A DNA stretch of 64,000 nucleotides, from the NCBI GenBank assembly GCA_012517285.1, contig JAAYVG010000014.1, forward strand, positions 1 through 64,000, read 5' to 3'. The notes beneath the pieces were generated by a model. It saw nothing but the letters and a program-made list of their open reading frames with translations. It searched no databases and was not told the origin of the DNA. The position numbers and the translations under genes are program-made. How positions within the stretch are numbered: the stretch's first letter is position 1; every line of letters begins with the position of its first letter. The DNA comes from Elusimicrobiota bacterium (GTDB lineage Bacteria > Elusimicrobiota > Elusimicrobia > Elusimicrobiales > UBA9959). Positions 35,930 to 45,217 of the stretch are shown here, one piece after another.

Positions 35930-36002
35930 GCCGAGATAGCTCAGTTGGTAGAGCACATCCATGGTAAGGATGGGGTCCCGGGTTCAAGTCCCGGTCTCGG
36001 CT
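35930..36002 (+). tRNA. tRNA-Thr (GGU anticodon)
   Basis: Acceptor stem GCCGAGA/TCTCGGC, D arm TAGCTCAGTTGGTAGAGCA, anticodon stem CATCC/GGATG around ATGGTAA (anticodon GGT, reading ACC), T arm with CGGGTTCAAGTCCCG, discriminator T. A TATAAT box at 35911-35916 lies 13 nt before the 5' end. CCA is not encoded. Confidence 0.95.
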
Positions 36003-36060
36003 TTTGTTTTGATTTTTTTAAATATTTAAGTTTTAAAAAAAGGGATGTTTTAAGGGATTG

Positions 36061-37761
36061 ATGATGAGATTTTTTTATATCTTTGCCCTCCTCGTATTTT
36101 TATCACCATGTCTTTATTCTGAAATAAGTATTGTTGATTATAATGGTGATGTTAAGTTCAGAAAAAATACCTTCTCAGAATGGGAATCAGTTAATGAAAA
36201 AAATATGGTTATTCCTGATGGTGGTGCTGTAAAAACTGATACTAATTCAAAAGCAAAACTTCTTGTAAATAAATCCACTGTTTGGCTCAAGGAAAACACG
36301 GCTTTGGAGATAGAATCAACATCAGAATACTTTACTTCATTAGGACTTGTTTATGGCAAGATTAAAGCAAGTTCTTTTGGGCTTGCTAAAAATTCAAGGT
36401 TTCAGATAAGAACAATAACAGCAGTCTTTGGTATAAGAGGGACTGATATAATGATTGTAGGTGATATAAATGGTAAGGTTTTGATAGATGTGCTCTTTGG
36501 CGAGGTTGATTTTGAGTATGCTATACCTCCAAAAACTGGTAAAAGAAGCTTTATTATAACTCAGGGGATGTATTTTTCTATTGAAGATTTAGAGAAGCCT
36601 TATAAAATGGGATTGATATCAAAGGAATATGAAAATGAAATACTTTCTAACTGGGATCCATCTATATCGTCAGATGATTTATCAAAAAATCTCTACGAAA
36701 TGGATAACAGGATGAGACGATTGAGATCTTTTGTCTTATATTCTAAAGCATTGAACAATGATCTTAAAAAATTTATATATAAGGAAAGAGAGATAGATTT
36801 TGAGGCAGGCAGAACACTTAAGGATATTCATGGAAATACTGTAAGGGTTGATCAGAGGCTTTTAAGGCCTGATGAAAAAAGTCTTGAGCTATTTAATATA
36901 GTTAAAAGGAAGAATTATTCTGATTATTCATATTCTTCTTCTTATTCCAGCGGGCTTCCTGGCTTTAAGTACAATGGTGGTGGTGTAACAAACAGACTTG
37001 ACTCATTTATAATAACATTTAACTTTAATAAGCCACTTCCTGATAACGTAAACAAATGGAGTTCTTATTTCAATGATGATTTCGTTAGGCCTGAGTGGAT
37101 AACGTTTGTTTCTGCTGATATAACATCTGCTAACAACCTTTTTTTTGCTGCCAAAGCATATAAATATAACGAGCAGAGGGATGAGCTTGTAAACAACACT
37201 GAGGTTGTTGGTGTTTTTCCTGAAAGTGATAATGAGGTTGTTCTAACAGGAATAATAGATAAATCATCGCTTAAAGATATAACAGGCTTTAGATTTATAG
37301 CTGATAATATATCCTCCCCTGATGGAAGGCTTGTCCTAAAGGATTTAAATGGTAATCCTACATCATCTCAGATTGGAAATTCTATATGGGGGCTTAAAAC
37401 ATCAGCTTCTTCTGATAACTACTGCGATAACAGATTCTGTCAGATGAAGTCTGATCAGTATAAAATTGGTGATAATAACTCATCAGGATACTTCTGGCTT
37501 TCTGAAGAGGATTATCTTATATCAAACTCTGGCAGCATTCGTGAAAAGGATGCTCTTCTTGATTCAAATAAAAACATAGGGGAGCTTGTAAAGGATAACA
37601 GCTTTGAATCAGTTATTTATGTTAAAAAGGATAGTGGTGGTTTTATCAGCGATGATGACTATTTTGCAGGTCATCATAACATAGACATAATTATAATACC
37701 TGATATTCCTTTCTATTTATTTGATAAAACTCTTGATGCATATAACAGGTGGAAGAATTAG
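36061..37761 (+). CDS. Secreted FecR-domain protein
   Basis: About 566 residues with a signal peptide (about 1-20). The FecR-type beta domain (about 22-165) has DGGAVKTDTNSKAKLLVNKS, the ENTALEIES segment, and FQIRTITAVFGIRGTDIMI, the usual core. No anti-sigma N-terminal helix is present, so it is not a classical FecR sensor. The remaining 400 residues are unrecognised, acidic and Ser/Asn-rich. The stop is immediately followed (0 nt) by the ATG of the next gene, and a third secreted protein follows 1 nt later, so the three form an envelope operon. Confidence 0.82.
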   Translation: MMRFFYIFALLVFLSPCLYSEISIVDYNGDVKFRKNTFSEWESVNEKNMVIPDGGAVKTDTNSKAKLLVNKSTVWLKENTALEIESTSEYFTSLGLVYGKIKASSFGLAKNSRFQIRTITAVFGIRGTDIMIVGDINGKVLIDVLFGEVDFEYAIPPKTGKRSFIITQGMYFSIEDLEKPYKMGLISKEYENEILSNWDPSISSDDLSKNLYEMDNRMRRLRSFVLYSKALNNDLKKFIYKEREIDFEAGRTLKDIHGNTVRVDQRLLRPDEKSLELFNIVKRKNYSDYSYSSSYSSGLPGFKYNGGGVTNRLDSFIITFNFNKPLPDNVNKWSSYFNDDFVRPEWITFVSADITSANNLFFAAKAYKYNEQRDELVNNTEVVGVFPESDNEVVLTGIIDKSSLKDITGFRFIADNISSPDGRLVLKDLNGNPTSSQIGNSIWGLKTSASSDNYCDNRFCQMKSDQYKIGDNNSSGYFWLSEEDYLISNSGSIREKDALLDSNKNIGELVKDNSFESVIYVKKDSGGFISDDDYFAGHHNIDIIIIPDIPFYLFDKTLDAYNRWKN

Positions 37762-38490
37762 ATGAAGTTATTCCTTTTCATTTTCTTTATTTTTTCACCC
37801 AATACTTTTGCATCATTAGGGGATACAGGAAGTGAGATGGTTGCTCAAATAGTTTCTGATCCAGCAAGATTTTTTTATGAGATAAAGGCTGATTCTGAGG
37901 AAAGCCTTCCTGTTAGTTCTGGTAAAACTTATACACTAAGTGTTGAACTATTCCCAACACTTGTTCCATTTACATATGCAAATGCATCTCTCAATTATAA
38001 TATCTATAAGGAAGGAAAGCTTAGTGCAAATATGCCACAGATAGATCTTATGATTGGTGCTCAGTATATGTTTGGCTCAAAGATTGCAGTGAATTTAACC
38101 AATGATATAAATGATGCAAACTTCTGGGGATATGATGCAGGGGTTATGTTTTCAAATTCTTTTAATTCAAGGACAAGAACCTTTTATGGTTACAGGCATT
38201 CATTTCTTTCAGCCAAGCTTGATCTCAAGAAGGATAAAAATTATGAGTTATTAGGGGTCAGGATAAACAGTTTTGACAGCTCGTTCAGTGAAAATTCTAT
38301 TATATTTGGTGTGGAAACATTGAAGGATATCAATAAATACTGGGCGATGCAGATAAACTACGGGTTTAGCAATAATACACTTGCAGCAAGGTTGAGCTGG
38401 TATGGAAAATGGTTTGAATTAGGCTTTAATATTTATCCTGAGGGAGTTCTTGTTGTTCATCCCACTTGGAGTTTGAGGCTTGGTTTCTGA
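37762..38490 (+). CDS. Beta-barrel-like outer-membrane protein
   Basis: 242 residues with a signal peptide (about 1-17, ending FAS). Strand-like alternation with aromatic girdles runs through the mature part (VELFPTLVPFTYANASLNYN, MQINYGFSNNTLAARLSWYG) and it ends WSLRLGF with a terminal Phe, the outer-membrane insertion signature. No named family recognised. It is contiguous with the FecR-domain gene, so it is likely part of the same surface assembly. Confidence 0.72.
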   Translation: MKLFLFIFFIFSPNTFASLGDTGSEMVAQIVSDPARFFYEIKADSEESLPVSSGKTYTLSVELFPTLVPFTYANASLNYNIYKEGKLSANMPQIDLMIGAQYMFGSKIAVNLTNDINDANFWGYDAGVMFSNSFNSRTRTFYGYRHSFLSAKLDLKKDKNYELLGVRINSFDSSFSENSIIFGVETLKDINKYWAMQINYGFSNNTLAARLSWYGKWFELGFNIYPEGVLVVHPTWSLRLGF

Positions 38491-38491
38491 T

Positions 38492-39670
38492 ATGAAGCTT
38501 TTAATATATATATTTCTCTGTTCAATAGACATTCTATCAGCTGGAAGTGTTGATGAGAGAAGGTTTGTTAATTATATAGATATTTCTTTTTTACAGGGTA
38601 TGAATTTTGAGAAGGGGGCATCGTATTCCGGTGGAAATATGAATTCATCAATAGGATTCCTTTACGATTTTAATGAAAACAAATCATTATCACTTGATTA
38701 TCTGCTTTCATATTCCGGGCCTTCTATTTCATATGAAAACAGATTTTTTGATGAGAGGATTATAAATCACAGTGCAATGATTGAATACTCAACAAGGCTT
38801 TCTAAATATGTCAGGTTAAGGCCGCATATATACTACGGCAAGGAGTACAGAAAGGATAGTGCCATAGGAAATTTTACCGACAACCTTTATAATAATGATT
38901 CAAAGGGTTTTGGCCTTTCTATGGATTATTATCCATCAAGAGATAATACATTTACAACATATATGGTATATCGAAAAATAGAATTTCCGAATTATACAGA
39001 TCTATTGTATGAATTTTTAAATCCCGGAGTTGCAACAGAGATAGGTGGTGGGCTTTATGATAACAACCTTTACAGGTTTGGTGCTAAGCTAATGAGTGGA
39101 GAATTTTTTTATTCGATTGATTACACAATGCAGAGATACACAAATCAGAAAATTATAGAAAGTGATGCTTCATACGGAAATGATAAACAGAAGGATGATG
39201 AGGTCGAGCTCAGGATTGGTATGCAACACAGGATATCTGATTCATCCATTTATCCAGCTTTTACTTATACTATACATTCATCCAATCAAAATTTTTTAAG
39301 ATTTAAATCATTTACGGATGTAACTCCTGTGTTTGTGGCTGATGCTTATGATTACAAAGAGCTTGGTTTCGATCTCCCAGTCTATTTTAAATTCATCGGG
39401 CTTGATATGAATCTTTCAGCAGGGTTTAAAAACAGGGATTATTCAAAGAGACCTCCGAGGAACTCTGAGAACAACTATATATACGGCAAAAAAGAGAATG
39501 ACAGACTTTTTTCTTTTTCGCTTACAGCATCAAAAAAAATAAATGATCTGGCATCATTTGTTTTTTATTATTCGATTGTAAACTCATCATCCAATAATAA
39601 GTTTGAGTATTATATACCTTTTAATTACACGGGTCAGATGTTTGGAATTGGATATAAAATAAGCTATTGA
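38492..39670 (+). CDS. Large beta-barrel-like outer-membrane protein
   Basis: About 392 residues, signal peptide about 1-17. The mature part is full of amphipathic strands and Tyr/Phe/Asn (SLSLDYLLSYSGPSISYENR, TFTTYMVYRKIEF, LFSFSLTASKKINDLASFVF) and ends MFGIGYKISY with a C-terminal aromatic, as expected for a barrel. The start at 38492 lies 1 nt after the previous stop. No family recognised. The promoter of the ribosomal operon overlaps its stop codon. Confidence 0.72.
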   Translation: MKLLIYIFLCSIDILSAGSVDERRFVNYIDISFLQGMNFEKGASYSGGNMNSSIGFLYDFNENKSLSLDYLLSYSGPSISYENRFFDERIINHSAMIEYSTRLSKYVRLRPHIYYGKEYRKDSAIGNFTDNLYNNDSKGFGLSMDYYPSRDNTFTTYMVYRKIEFPNYTDLLYEFLNPGVATEIGGGLYDNNLYRFGAKLMSGEFFYSIDYTMQRYTNQKIIESDASYGNDKQKDDEVELRIGMQHRISDSSIYPAFTYTIHSSNQNFLRFKSFTDVTPVFVADAYDYKELGFDLPVYFKFIGLDMNLSAGFKNRDYSKRPPRNSENNYIYGKKENDRLFSFSLTASKKINDLASFVFYYSIVNSSSNNKFEYYIPFNYTGQMFGIGYKISY

Positions 39671-39696
39671 TTTGTTTATTCTAATTTTGATATAAT
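39667..39696 (+). promoter_or_regulatory. Promoter of the ribosomal protein operon
   Basis: TTGATT (39667-39672), 18-nt spacer, TATAAT (39691-39696). The -35 overlaps the stop codon of the barrel gene, so a leader of about 220 nt precedes rplC. Confidence 0.6.
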
Positions 39697-39792
39697 TTAT
39701 TTGTTGCCTTAATCTTAACGTTTGTTTGTTCTTAATTTTATGGACAAATAAATAGAAGATCTGCTATTTATAAGCAGAAGTGTTTTTTTTGT

Positions 39793-39895
39793 CCCGTTAA
39801 AGAATGCCCTGAACTTTTTTAGGGTATGTTTTTCTGTTTGTTTGAGAAAATAGTTTTTTATAAGGCGATATAATTTATAGCAGTTCTCTAACGGG
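39793..39895 (+). promoter_or_regulatory. Structured leader of the ribosomal protein operon
   Basis: CCCGTTA (39793-39799) pairs with TAACGGG (39889-39895), enclosing a hairpin TGCCCT...AGGGTA (39805-39826) followed by a T-rich run. This looks like an attenuator or an r-protein (L4-type) autoregulatory leader, but no known consensus was matched. A second TATAAT is inside (39869-39874). Confidence 0.4.
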
Positions 39896-39920
39896 TTAAA
39901 CTTTAAAAATGGAGTTTATT

Positions 39921-40700
39921 ATGGAAGAAAATAAAAATGAGAATATAGAAAAGACAGATGGCGTTGAAACTGTTGAAATAGCACCAGCTGATTTTAAATA
40001 CATAATTGCAAAGAAATTAGGTATGACTCAGATATACACTGAATCGGGAGAGCTCAAAGGTGTAACTGTTCTTGAGGCAGGACCATGCGGGGTTGTTTAT
40101 ACAAGAACAAAGGAAAGGGATGGATACAATGCAGTTTGTATAGGATATCAGGAGAAGAAAAAAAACATAAGCAAACCTCTTGAAGGAATATTTAAGAAAA
40201 ACAATGTTAAACCTTATGAACATCTTAAGGAGTTTAGGTTTGAAAAAGTTGATGGGATAAAACCAGGTCAGCTTGTAGTTGTTGAGAACAGGTTTAAAGA
40301 TGGTGATTGGATTGATGTCCAAGGACGGACAATAGGAAAGGGTTTTGCAGGTGCTATGAAAAGGCATGGTTTTCATGGTCAGCCAGCATCACATGGAGCT
40401 TCAGACAGAGAAAGAGCTCCAGGCTCTTTGGGTTCAAGGAGATCACTTGGTAGAGTTATGCCAGGTCAGAGAATGGCAGGACATTTAGGTAACGAGATGG
40501 CCACTGTTCAGAAGATAAGGGTTTTAAAGACCATTCCGGAAAAGAACATATTGATGGTGTTTGGAAGCGTTCCGGGTAAGAATGGAAGCATAGTATATGT
40601 AAAAAATACTGTTAAAGTCGTAAGTGAGCCAAAACAGCTTACATCTGTTAAATCTCAGACAAAGAAAAATGCTGCAAAAGCAGCTCCTAAGAAAAAATAA
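39921..40700 (+). CDS. rplC: 50S ribosomal protein L3
   Basis: About 259 residues. The core has KKLGMTQIYTESGELKGVTV, the conserved FAGAMKRHGFHGQPASHGAS loop, and GSLGSRRSLGRVMPGQRMAG. L3 nucleates 50S assembly and reaches the peptidyl-transferase centre. The ATG at 39921 has GGAG 6 nt upstream; one at 39909 lacks a site. The protein carries about 25 extra acidic residues before the usual MKxIIxKKLGM start and a Lys/Ala-rich C-terminal tail. It is the first gene of the operon, with no rpsJ before it. Confidence 0.96.
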   Translation: MEENKNENIEKTDGVETVEIAPADFKYIIAKKLGMTQIYTESGELKGVTVLEAGPCGVVYTRTKERDGYNAVCIGYQEKKKNISKPLEGIFKKNNVKPYEHLKEFRFEKVDGIKPGQLVVVENRFKDGDWIDVQGRTIGKGFAGAMKRHGFHGQPASHGASDRERAPGSLGSRRSLGRVMPGQRMAGHLGNEMATVQKIRVLKTIPEKNILMVFGSVPGKNGSIVYVKNTVKVVSEPKQLTSVKSQTKKNAAKAAPKKK

Positions 40701-40713
40701 AGGAGTTTAGAAT

Positions 40714-41343
40714 ATGGAAATAAAACTATATGATAAAAATTGTAAGGAAAAAGGCAATCTCGAGTTTGCTAATGATGTTTTAGCTGATAAGGTTGATCCA
40801 CATTTTTTACATGAAGTTGTAAAGTATTATCTTGCAGCTAAAAGAGCAGGGACATCGTCCACAAAAACAAGAGCTGAGGTCAATGGTGGGGGAAGAAAGC
40901 CGTGGAAGCAGAAGCATACAGGAAGGGCAAGGCAGGGTTCTATCCGTTCACCTATATGGAAGGGCGGTGGAGTTGTCTTTGGACCAAGGCCAAGAGATTT
41001 TTCAATAGATATTCCTTCAAAGAAACTCAAGTTAGCTTTAAAGCAGGTTATTAAGGACAAGATTGAAAACAATCAAGTGTTTGCGTTTGAAAATATTGAT
41101 TTTGATAAACCAAAAACTAAAGAGTTTGTTGGAATGATAAAAAATCTTGGTTTAGAGGGTAAAAAAGTTTTGATGGTTTTTGATTCTTATAGCGAGAGTC
41201 TTGTTAAATCTATGAGAAATATTGAAAATATCAGATATGTCAGAGCATCAGATGTCAATGCTTATGATCTGATAGTTTCTGATGCTATTATACTGAATCA
41301 GAAGGCTGTTGAAATAATAAAAAATAGATTGGCAAGCAATTAG
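40714..41343 (+). CDS. rplD: 50S ribosomal protein L4
   Basis: 209 residues of normal length. The long loop that lines the exit tunnel is clear: GTSSTKTRAEVNGGGRKPWK then GRARQGSIRSPIWKGGGVVF. The C-terminal Rossmann-like part ends with YDLIVSDAIILNQKA. In other bacteria L4 also represses its own operon through the leader, so the folded region before rplC could be its target. 13 nt after rplC, with AAGGAG. Confidence 0.96.
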   Translation: MEIKLYDKNCKEKGNLEFANDVLADKVDPHFLHEVVKYYLAAKRAGTSSTKTRAEVNGGGRKPWKQKHTGRARQGSIRSPIWKGGGVVFGPRPRDFSIDIPSKKLKLALKQVIKDKIENNQVFAFENIDFDKPKTKEFVGMIKNLGLEGKKVLMVFDSYSESLVKSMRNIENIRYVRASDVNAYDLIVSDAIILNQKAVEIIKNRLASN

Positions 41344-41366
41344 AGGTATGAAGGATTGGAGGAGCG

Positions 41367-41657
41367 ATGAGCGTTAACCCGTACAAGATAATAGAGGAAC
41401 CTATTTTAACTGAGAAAAGCGTTAATCTTAAAGAGCTTAATAAATATATGTTCAAGGTTAGCGATGATGCTAACAAGATAAGTATAAAGCAGGCTGTGGA
41501 ACAACTTTTTAAGGTTAAGGTCAGTGATGTAAGGATAGTTAATACAAAGCCTAAGAAAGTAAGGGTCGGTCGTAGCGAAGGTTACAGAAGTGGATGGAAA
41601 AAGGCTATTGTAACACTTAAAGAAGGGAAAATAGATTATACGAGTATTAAAAAGTAA
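41367..41657 (+). CDS. rplW: 50S ribosomal protein L23
   Basis: 96 residues: IIEEPILTEKSVNLKELNKY, YMFKVSDDANKISIKQAVEQ, LFKVKVSDVRIVNTKPKKVR, GYRSGWKKAIVTL. L23 sits at the tunnel exit and docks trigger factor and SRP. Standard length. Preceded by GGAGG and 23 nt after rplD. Confidence 0.95.
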   Translation: MSVNPYKIIEEPILTEKSVNLKELNKYMFKVSDDANKISIKQAVEQLFKVKVSDVRIVNTKPKKVRVGRSEGYRSGWKKAIVTLKEGKIDYTSIKK

Positions 41658-41666
41658 GGAGAATTT

Positions 41667-42506
41667 ATGGCCATAAAAACATATAAACCATACACACCTT
41701 CAAGAAGATTTATAACAACTCAGGATTTTTCTGATATAACTAAAAAAGAACCTGAAAAAAGTCTTACTGTTGGTTTAAGAAAAACTGGTGCAAGAAACAA
41801 TACAGGTATGATAATGGTAAGACATATCGGTGGTGGTCACAAAAGAAGATACAGACTGATAGATTTCAGAAGGGATAAGCATAGTGTTCCTGCGGTAGTT
41901 TCATCAATAGAGTATGATCCTAACAGGAACTCAAGAATAGCCCTTCTTAAATATAAGGATGGTGAGAAAAGATATATAATAGCTCCTGAAGGACTTAAGA
42001 TTGGTAGTGAGGTGATAAGCGGTCTAAGGGATATACCAATAAAAACTGGTAATGCTATGCCACTCTATGCCATACCTGATGGGACATCGGTTCATTGTAT
42101 TGAGCTGAGGCCAGGGCTTGGAGCTCAGTTTGCGAGATCAGCTGGCAGCTTTGCTCAGATAATGGGAAAGGAAGGAAAGTATGTCACTTTAAAGATGCCG
42201 AGCGGTGAGCTAAGAAAGGTTCTAAAGGATTGCTTTGCTACAGTAGGAAGGGTTGGAAATTCTGAGTTTAATACCACAACATTTGGAAATGCTGGAAGAA
42301 AAAGACATATTGGTATAAAGCCAACGGTTCGTGGTGGTGCTATGAATGCTGTTGACCATCCTCTCGGTGGTGGAAGAGGAAGATCAAAGGGAAACAATGT
42401 CCCGAGATCTCCTTGGAATCAGCCATCAAAGGGACTCAAAACAAGAACTAAGAATAAGATTTGGAACTGGATGATAGTCCAGGATAGAAGAAAAGGGAAG
42501 ATTTAA
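41667..42506 (+). CDS. rplB: 50S ribosomal protein L2
   Basis: 279 residues. YKPYTPSRRFITTQDFSDI opens the protein. The RNA-binding part has RHIGGGHKRRYRLIDFRRDK, and the conserved C-terminus has VRGGAMNAVDHPLGGGRGRS, containing the His needed for peptidyl transfer. Core assembly protein of the 50S subunit. 9 nt after rplW, AAGGAG site. Confidence 0.97.
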   Translation: MAIKTYKPYTPSRRFITTQDFSDITKKEPEKSLTVGLRKTGARNNTGMIMVRHIGGGHKRRYRLIDFRRDKHSVPAVVSSIEYDPNRNSRIALLKYKDGEKRYIIAPEGLKIGSEVISGLRDIPIKTGNAMPLYAIPDGTSVHCIELRPGLGAQFARSAGSFAQIMGKEGKYVTLKMPSGELRKVLKDCFATVGRVGNSEFNTTTFGNAGRKRHIGIKPTVRGGAMNAVDHPLGGGRGRSKGNNVPRSPWNQPSKGLKTRTKNKIWNWMIVQDRRKGKI

Positions 42507-42515
42507 GGAGGCAAG

Positions 42516-42800
42516 ATGAGTAGATCTTCTAAAAAGGGCGCTTATGTGGAGATAGGGTTGCTTGATAAAGCAAAAAAAGCTTTGGAGAGTGGAGATAAAA
42601 AGCCTATTAAGACATGGTCAAGAAGAACGACAATAATTCCTGATTTTGTTGGTCTTACTTTTATGGTTCACAATGGTAGAAAGTTTCTGCCTGTTTACGT
42701 CACTGAAAGAATGGTAGGACATAAATTGGGAGAGTTTTCTTTTACCAGAACATTTAAAGGTCATGGTTCTGCTCATAAGGAATCTTCAGAGCTTACTTAA
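42516..42800 (+). CDS. rpsS: 30S ribosomal protein S19
   Basis: 94 residues: [66 protein letters not shown]19 lies in the head of the 30S next to S13 and contacts A-site tRNA. Normal length; AAGGAGG upstream; 9 nt from rplB. Confidence 0.96.
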   Translation: MSRSSKKGAYVEIGLLDKAKKALESGDKKPIKTWSRRTTIIPDFVGLTFMVHNGRKFLPVYVTERMVGHKLGEFSFTRTFKGHGSAHKESSELT

Positions 42801-42809
42801 GGAGATATT

Positions 42810-43160
42810 ATGGATGCGATTTGCAAATTAAAATATCAGAGGTATTCGCAGATAAAGGTGAGAAGGCTTGCCAAACTTTTAAAGGGTAAAAGTTTATGGG
42901 AAGCAACTCATTTCTTAAATTCTCTTTCCACGCCGACAAAGACACCTGTTTTAAAGGCTGTTAAATCTGCCGGTGCAAACCTCAGCAACAAGCTCGGTAA
43001 AAAGGTTGATATAAAGGATATATGGATAAAAGAGGTTAATGTGGATCAGGGACCAATGAAGTTCTTAAGAAGATATAATGCTGGTCCTATGGGAAGAGGG
43101 ATGCCATATGTTAGAAATGTCTGTCATATAAAGATTACTGTTAGTGATAGCAGAAATTAA
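42810..43160 (+). CDS. rplV: 50S ribosomal protein L22
   Basis: 116 residues: the N-terminal helix region YQRYSQIKVRRLAKLLKGKS, AVKSAGANLSNK, and the extended hairpin GPMKFLRRYNAGPMGRGMPY that reaches into the exit tunnel, the site of macrolide resistance changes in other bacteria. AAGGAG site and 9 nt after rpsS. Confidence 0.95.
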   Translation: MDAICKLKYQRYSQIKVRRLAKLLKGKSLWEATHFLNSLSTPTKTPVLKAVKSAGANLSNKLGKKVDIKDIWIKEVNVDQGPMKFLRRYNAGPMGRGMPYVRNVCHIKITVSDSRN

Positions 43161-43170
43161 AGGAGAAGAT

Positions 43171-43926
43171 ATGGGTCATAAAATTCATCCAAATTCGGTA
43201 AGATTAGGATACATAAGAAACTGGCAATCAAGGTGGGTAAGTGATTTTAAGGATATGCCAAAGCTAATAGGTGAGGATTTTGAGATAAGAAACATAATAA
43301 AAGAAAAGTTTATGCAGGCAGCTGTTAGTTCTGTTTCTATTGAAAGATTGGGCAATTACCTTAAAATTACAATAAATACTGCAAGGCCAGGAATAGTTAT
43401 CGGAAGGAAGGGTCAGGATATAGAAAATTTAAGAACTCAGCTTGAGAGAATGACTGGTAAGAAGGTTTATATCAATGTTTTTGAGATAAAACTTGTAGAG
43501 TTGGATGCCAATCTTGTGGCTCAGTCAGTTGCTTTTCAGCTTGAAAAAAGGGTTTCATATAAGAAGGCATGTAAAAAGGCTATGGATAAAACAATGGCAA
43601 GTGGAGCTTTGGGTGTAAAGATAATGGTTTCAGGAAGGCTTGGTGGTGCTGAGATAGCAAGAAGGGAGTGGTACAGAAGAGGAAGAGTTCCAATGCAAAC
43701 TTTTTCTGCTGATATTGACTACGGATTTGCTGAGGCGAATACTGTTATGGGAAAGATTGGAGTTAAGGTCTGGATATTTAAAAAATTGTTTTTTGCAAAG
43801 ACTCCAAGAGAGCTTCAGGAAGAATTGAAAAAGATGAGAATGGAAGAGGAAAAGAACAGTATGGTTATTGCTGGCGAAGCTCACAGTGAGGTACCGGCTA
43901 AAGGAGATCAAAATGTTGATGCCTAA
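43171..43926 (+). CDS. rpsC: 30S ribosomal protein S3
   Basis: About 251 residues. [20 protein letters not shown] opens the protein, the KH domain has [20 protein letters not shown], and the C-terminal domain has [20 protein letters not shown] and [20 protein letters not shown]3 helps mRNA entry and unwinding. The start at 43171 follows AGGAG; a longer frame from 43144 is a read-in from rplV. The last 30 residues are an acidic, poorly conserved tail that overlaps rplP by 14 nt. Confidence 0.96.
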   Translation: MGHKIHPNSVRLGYIRNWQSRWVSDFKDMPKLIGEDFEIRNIIKEKFMQAAVSSVSIERLGNYLKITINTARPGIVIGRKGQDIENLRTQLERMTGKKVYINVFEIKLVELDANLVAQSVAFQLEKRVSYKKACKKAMDKTMASGALGVKIMVSGRLGGAEIARREWYRRGRVPMQTFSADIDYGFAEANTVMGKIGVKVWIFKKLFFAKTPRELQEELKKMRMEEEKNSMVIAGEAHSEVPAKGDQNVDA

Positions 43927-44329
43927 AAGAGTAAAATATAGAAAATTACAATCATCTCCCAGAATAAAGGGTTATGCTAAGGGCAGTACCGAAATAAACT
44001 GGGGAGAGTATGCTATTAAAGCCCTTGAGCCTAAATGGATCACTGCAAGGCAGATAGAGGCTTCAAGAATAACGATAGTAAGATATTTAAAAAAGAAAGG
44101 GAAGATGTGGATAAGGATATTCCCTGATAAGTCTATAACAAAGCATCCTGCTGAAACAAGAATGGGAAAGGGAAAGGGAGATCCAGAGCACTGGGTAGCA
44201 GTTGTAAAGCCTGGAAGAATTATGTTTGAGATAGAGGGAATTGACGATGCCACAGCCGAAGAAATACATCAGAGGGTTTCTGCAAGGCTTCCTATAAAAA
44301 CAAAACTTATTAAGAGACAATCGTTTTAA
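43913..44329 (+). CDS. rplP: 50S ribosomal protein L16
   Basis: About 138 residues: [20 protein letters not shown] after two added residues, [40 protein letters not shown] with the conserved GKGKG, and [14 protein letters not shown]16 organises the A-site tRNA pocket. AAGGAGAT 4 nt before the ATG at 43913 decides the start; the gene overlaps the rpsC end. Confidence 0.95.
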   Translation: MLMPKRVKYRKLQSSPRIKGYAKGSTEINWGEYAIKALEPKWITARQIEASRITIVRYLKKKGKMWIRIFPDKSITKHPAETRMGKGKGDPEHWVAVVKPGRIMFEIEGIDDATAEEIHQRVSARLPIKTKLIKRQSF

Positions 44330-44338
44330 GAGGTTCTT

Positions 44339-44560
44339 ATGAAAAGTAAAGAGAAAGAGTCTATAAAAAATATGGGAGATAATGAGCTCATGGCTTTGGT
44401 TGCTGATCTTGAAAAAGAGCTTTTTGAGCTTAGGTTTAACAAAAAAATTTCTCCGCTTGATAATCCACTTAGAATAAGGATTTTGAGAAGGAAATTAGCT
44501 TTTATTAAAACTATATTGAGTGAGAGAAAGAATAAGACAGTTAATCTTTCAAAGGAGTAA
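44339..44560 (+). CDS. rpmC: 50S ribosomal protein L29
   Basis: 73 residues, a helical hairpin: [20 protein letters not shown], then [20 protein letters not shown] and [15 protein letters not shown]29 is at the tunnel exit next to L23. Slightly longer at the N-terminus than the minimal family. 9 nt after rplP, 2 nt before rpsQ. Confidence 0.93.
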   Translation: MKSKEKESIKNMGDNELMALVADLEKELFELRFNKKISPLDNPLRIRILRRKLAFIKTILSERKNKTVNLSKE

Positions 44561-44562
44561 TT

Positions 44563-44826
44563 ATGGATGAAAACAGGAATACAAGAACTGTGCTCGAAGG
44601 TGTAGTCGTTTCGGATAAGATGAATAAAACAAGGGTTGTAAAGGTTGTAAGAGTTTTTAAACATCCACTTTATGAAAAGGTAATGAAGGAATCTAAAAAA
44701 TACTATGCACATGATGAGTCAGAGCAGTCTAAGGCAGGAGATGTTGTTGAAATTATGAGCACGAGACCCCTCTCGAAGCTTAAGAGATGGAGAGTCTTAA
44801 AGGTTATAGGAAAAAAATCAAATTAA
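44563..44826 (+). CDS. rpsQ: 30S ribosomal protein S17
   Basis: 87 residues, OB-fold: [60 protein letters not shown], a full match to the family signature. Primary 16S rRNA binder. AAGGAG site; coupled closely to rpmC and rplN. Confidence 0.95.
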   Translation: MDENRNTRTVLEGVVVSDKMNKTRVVKVVRVFKHPLYEKVMKESKKYYAHDESEQSKAGDVVEIMSTRPLSKLKRWRVLKVIGKKSN

Positions 44827-44838
44827 TTGGAGTCTATT

Positions 44839-45207
44839 ATGATACAGTTAAGAACTATGTTAGAGGTTGCTGATAATTCTGGAGCAAAAAAAGTTATGTG
44901 CTTTAAGATAAGAGGTGGAAGCCATAGAAAGTTTGCTACGATCGGTGATATAATAATGTGTTCTGTTAAGGAAGCTATTCCTGAAGGAAGCATTAAGAAA
45001 GGTGATGTTGTCAGGGCAGTTGTGGTAAGAGTCAGAAAGGAAATAAGAAGGCCTGATGGCTCTTATATAAGATTTGATGACAATGCGGCATGCCTTGTTG
45101 ATGATAAAGGTGAGCCAAAGGGAACAAGAGTTTTTGGACCTGTGGCAAGAGAGCTCAGAGGAAAGAATTTTTTAAAGATAATATCTCTTGCTCCTGAGGT
45201 CATATAA
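44839..45207 (+). CDS. rplN: 50S ribosomal protein L14
   Basis: 122 residues: [68 protein letters not shown]. Strictly family-length. The ATG at 44839 follows TTGGAG; the TTG at 44827 is part of that site and not the start. L14 forms part of the bridge to the 30S subunit and binds RsfS. Confidence 0.96.
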   Translation: MIQLRTMLEVADNSGAKKVMCFKIRGGSHRKFATIGDIIMCSVKEAIPEGSIKKGDVVRAVVVRVRKEIRRPDGSYIRFDDNAACLVDDKGEPKGTRVFGPVARELRGKNFLKIISLAPEVI

Positions 45208-45217
45208 AGAGGTAATT

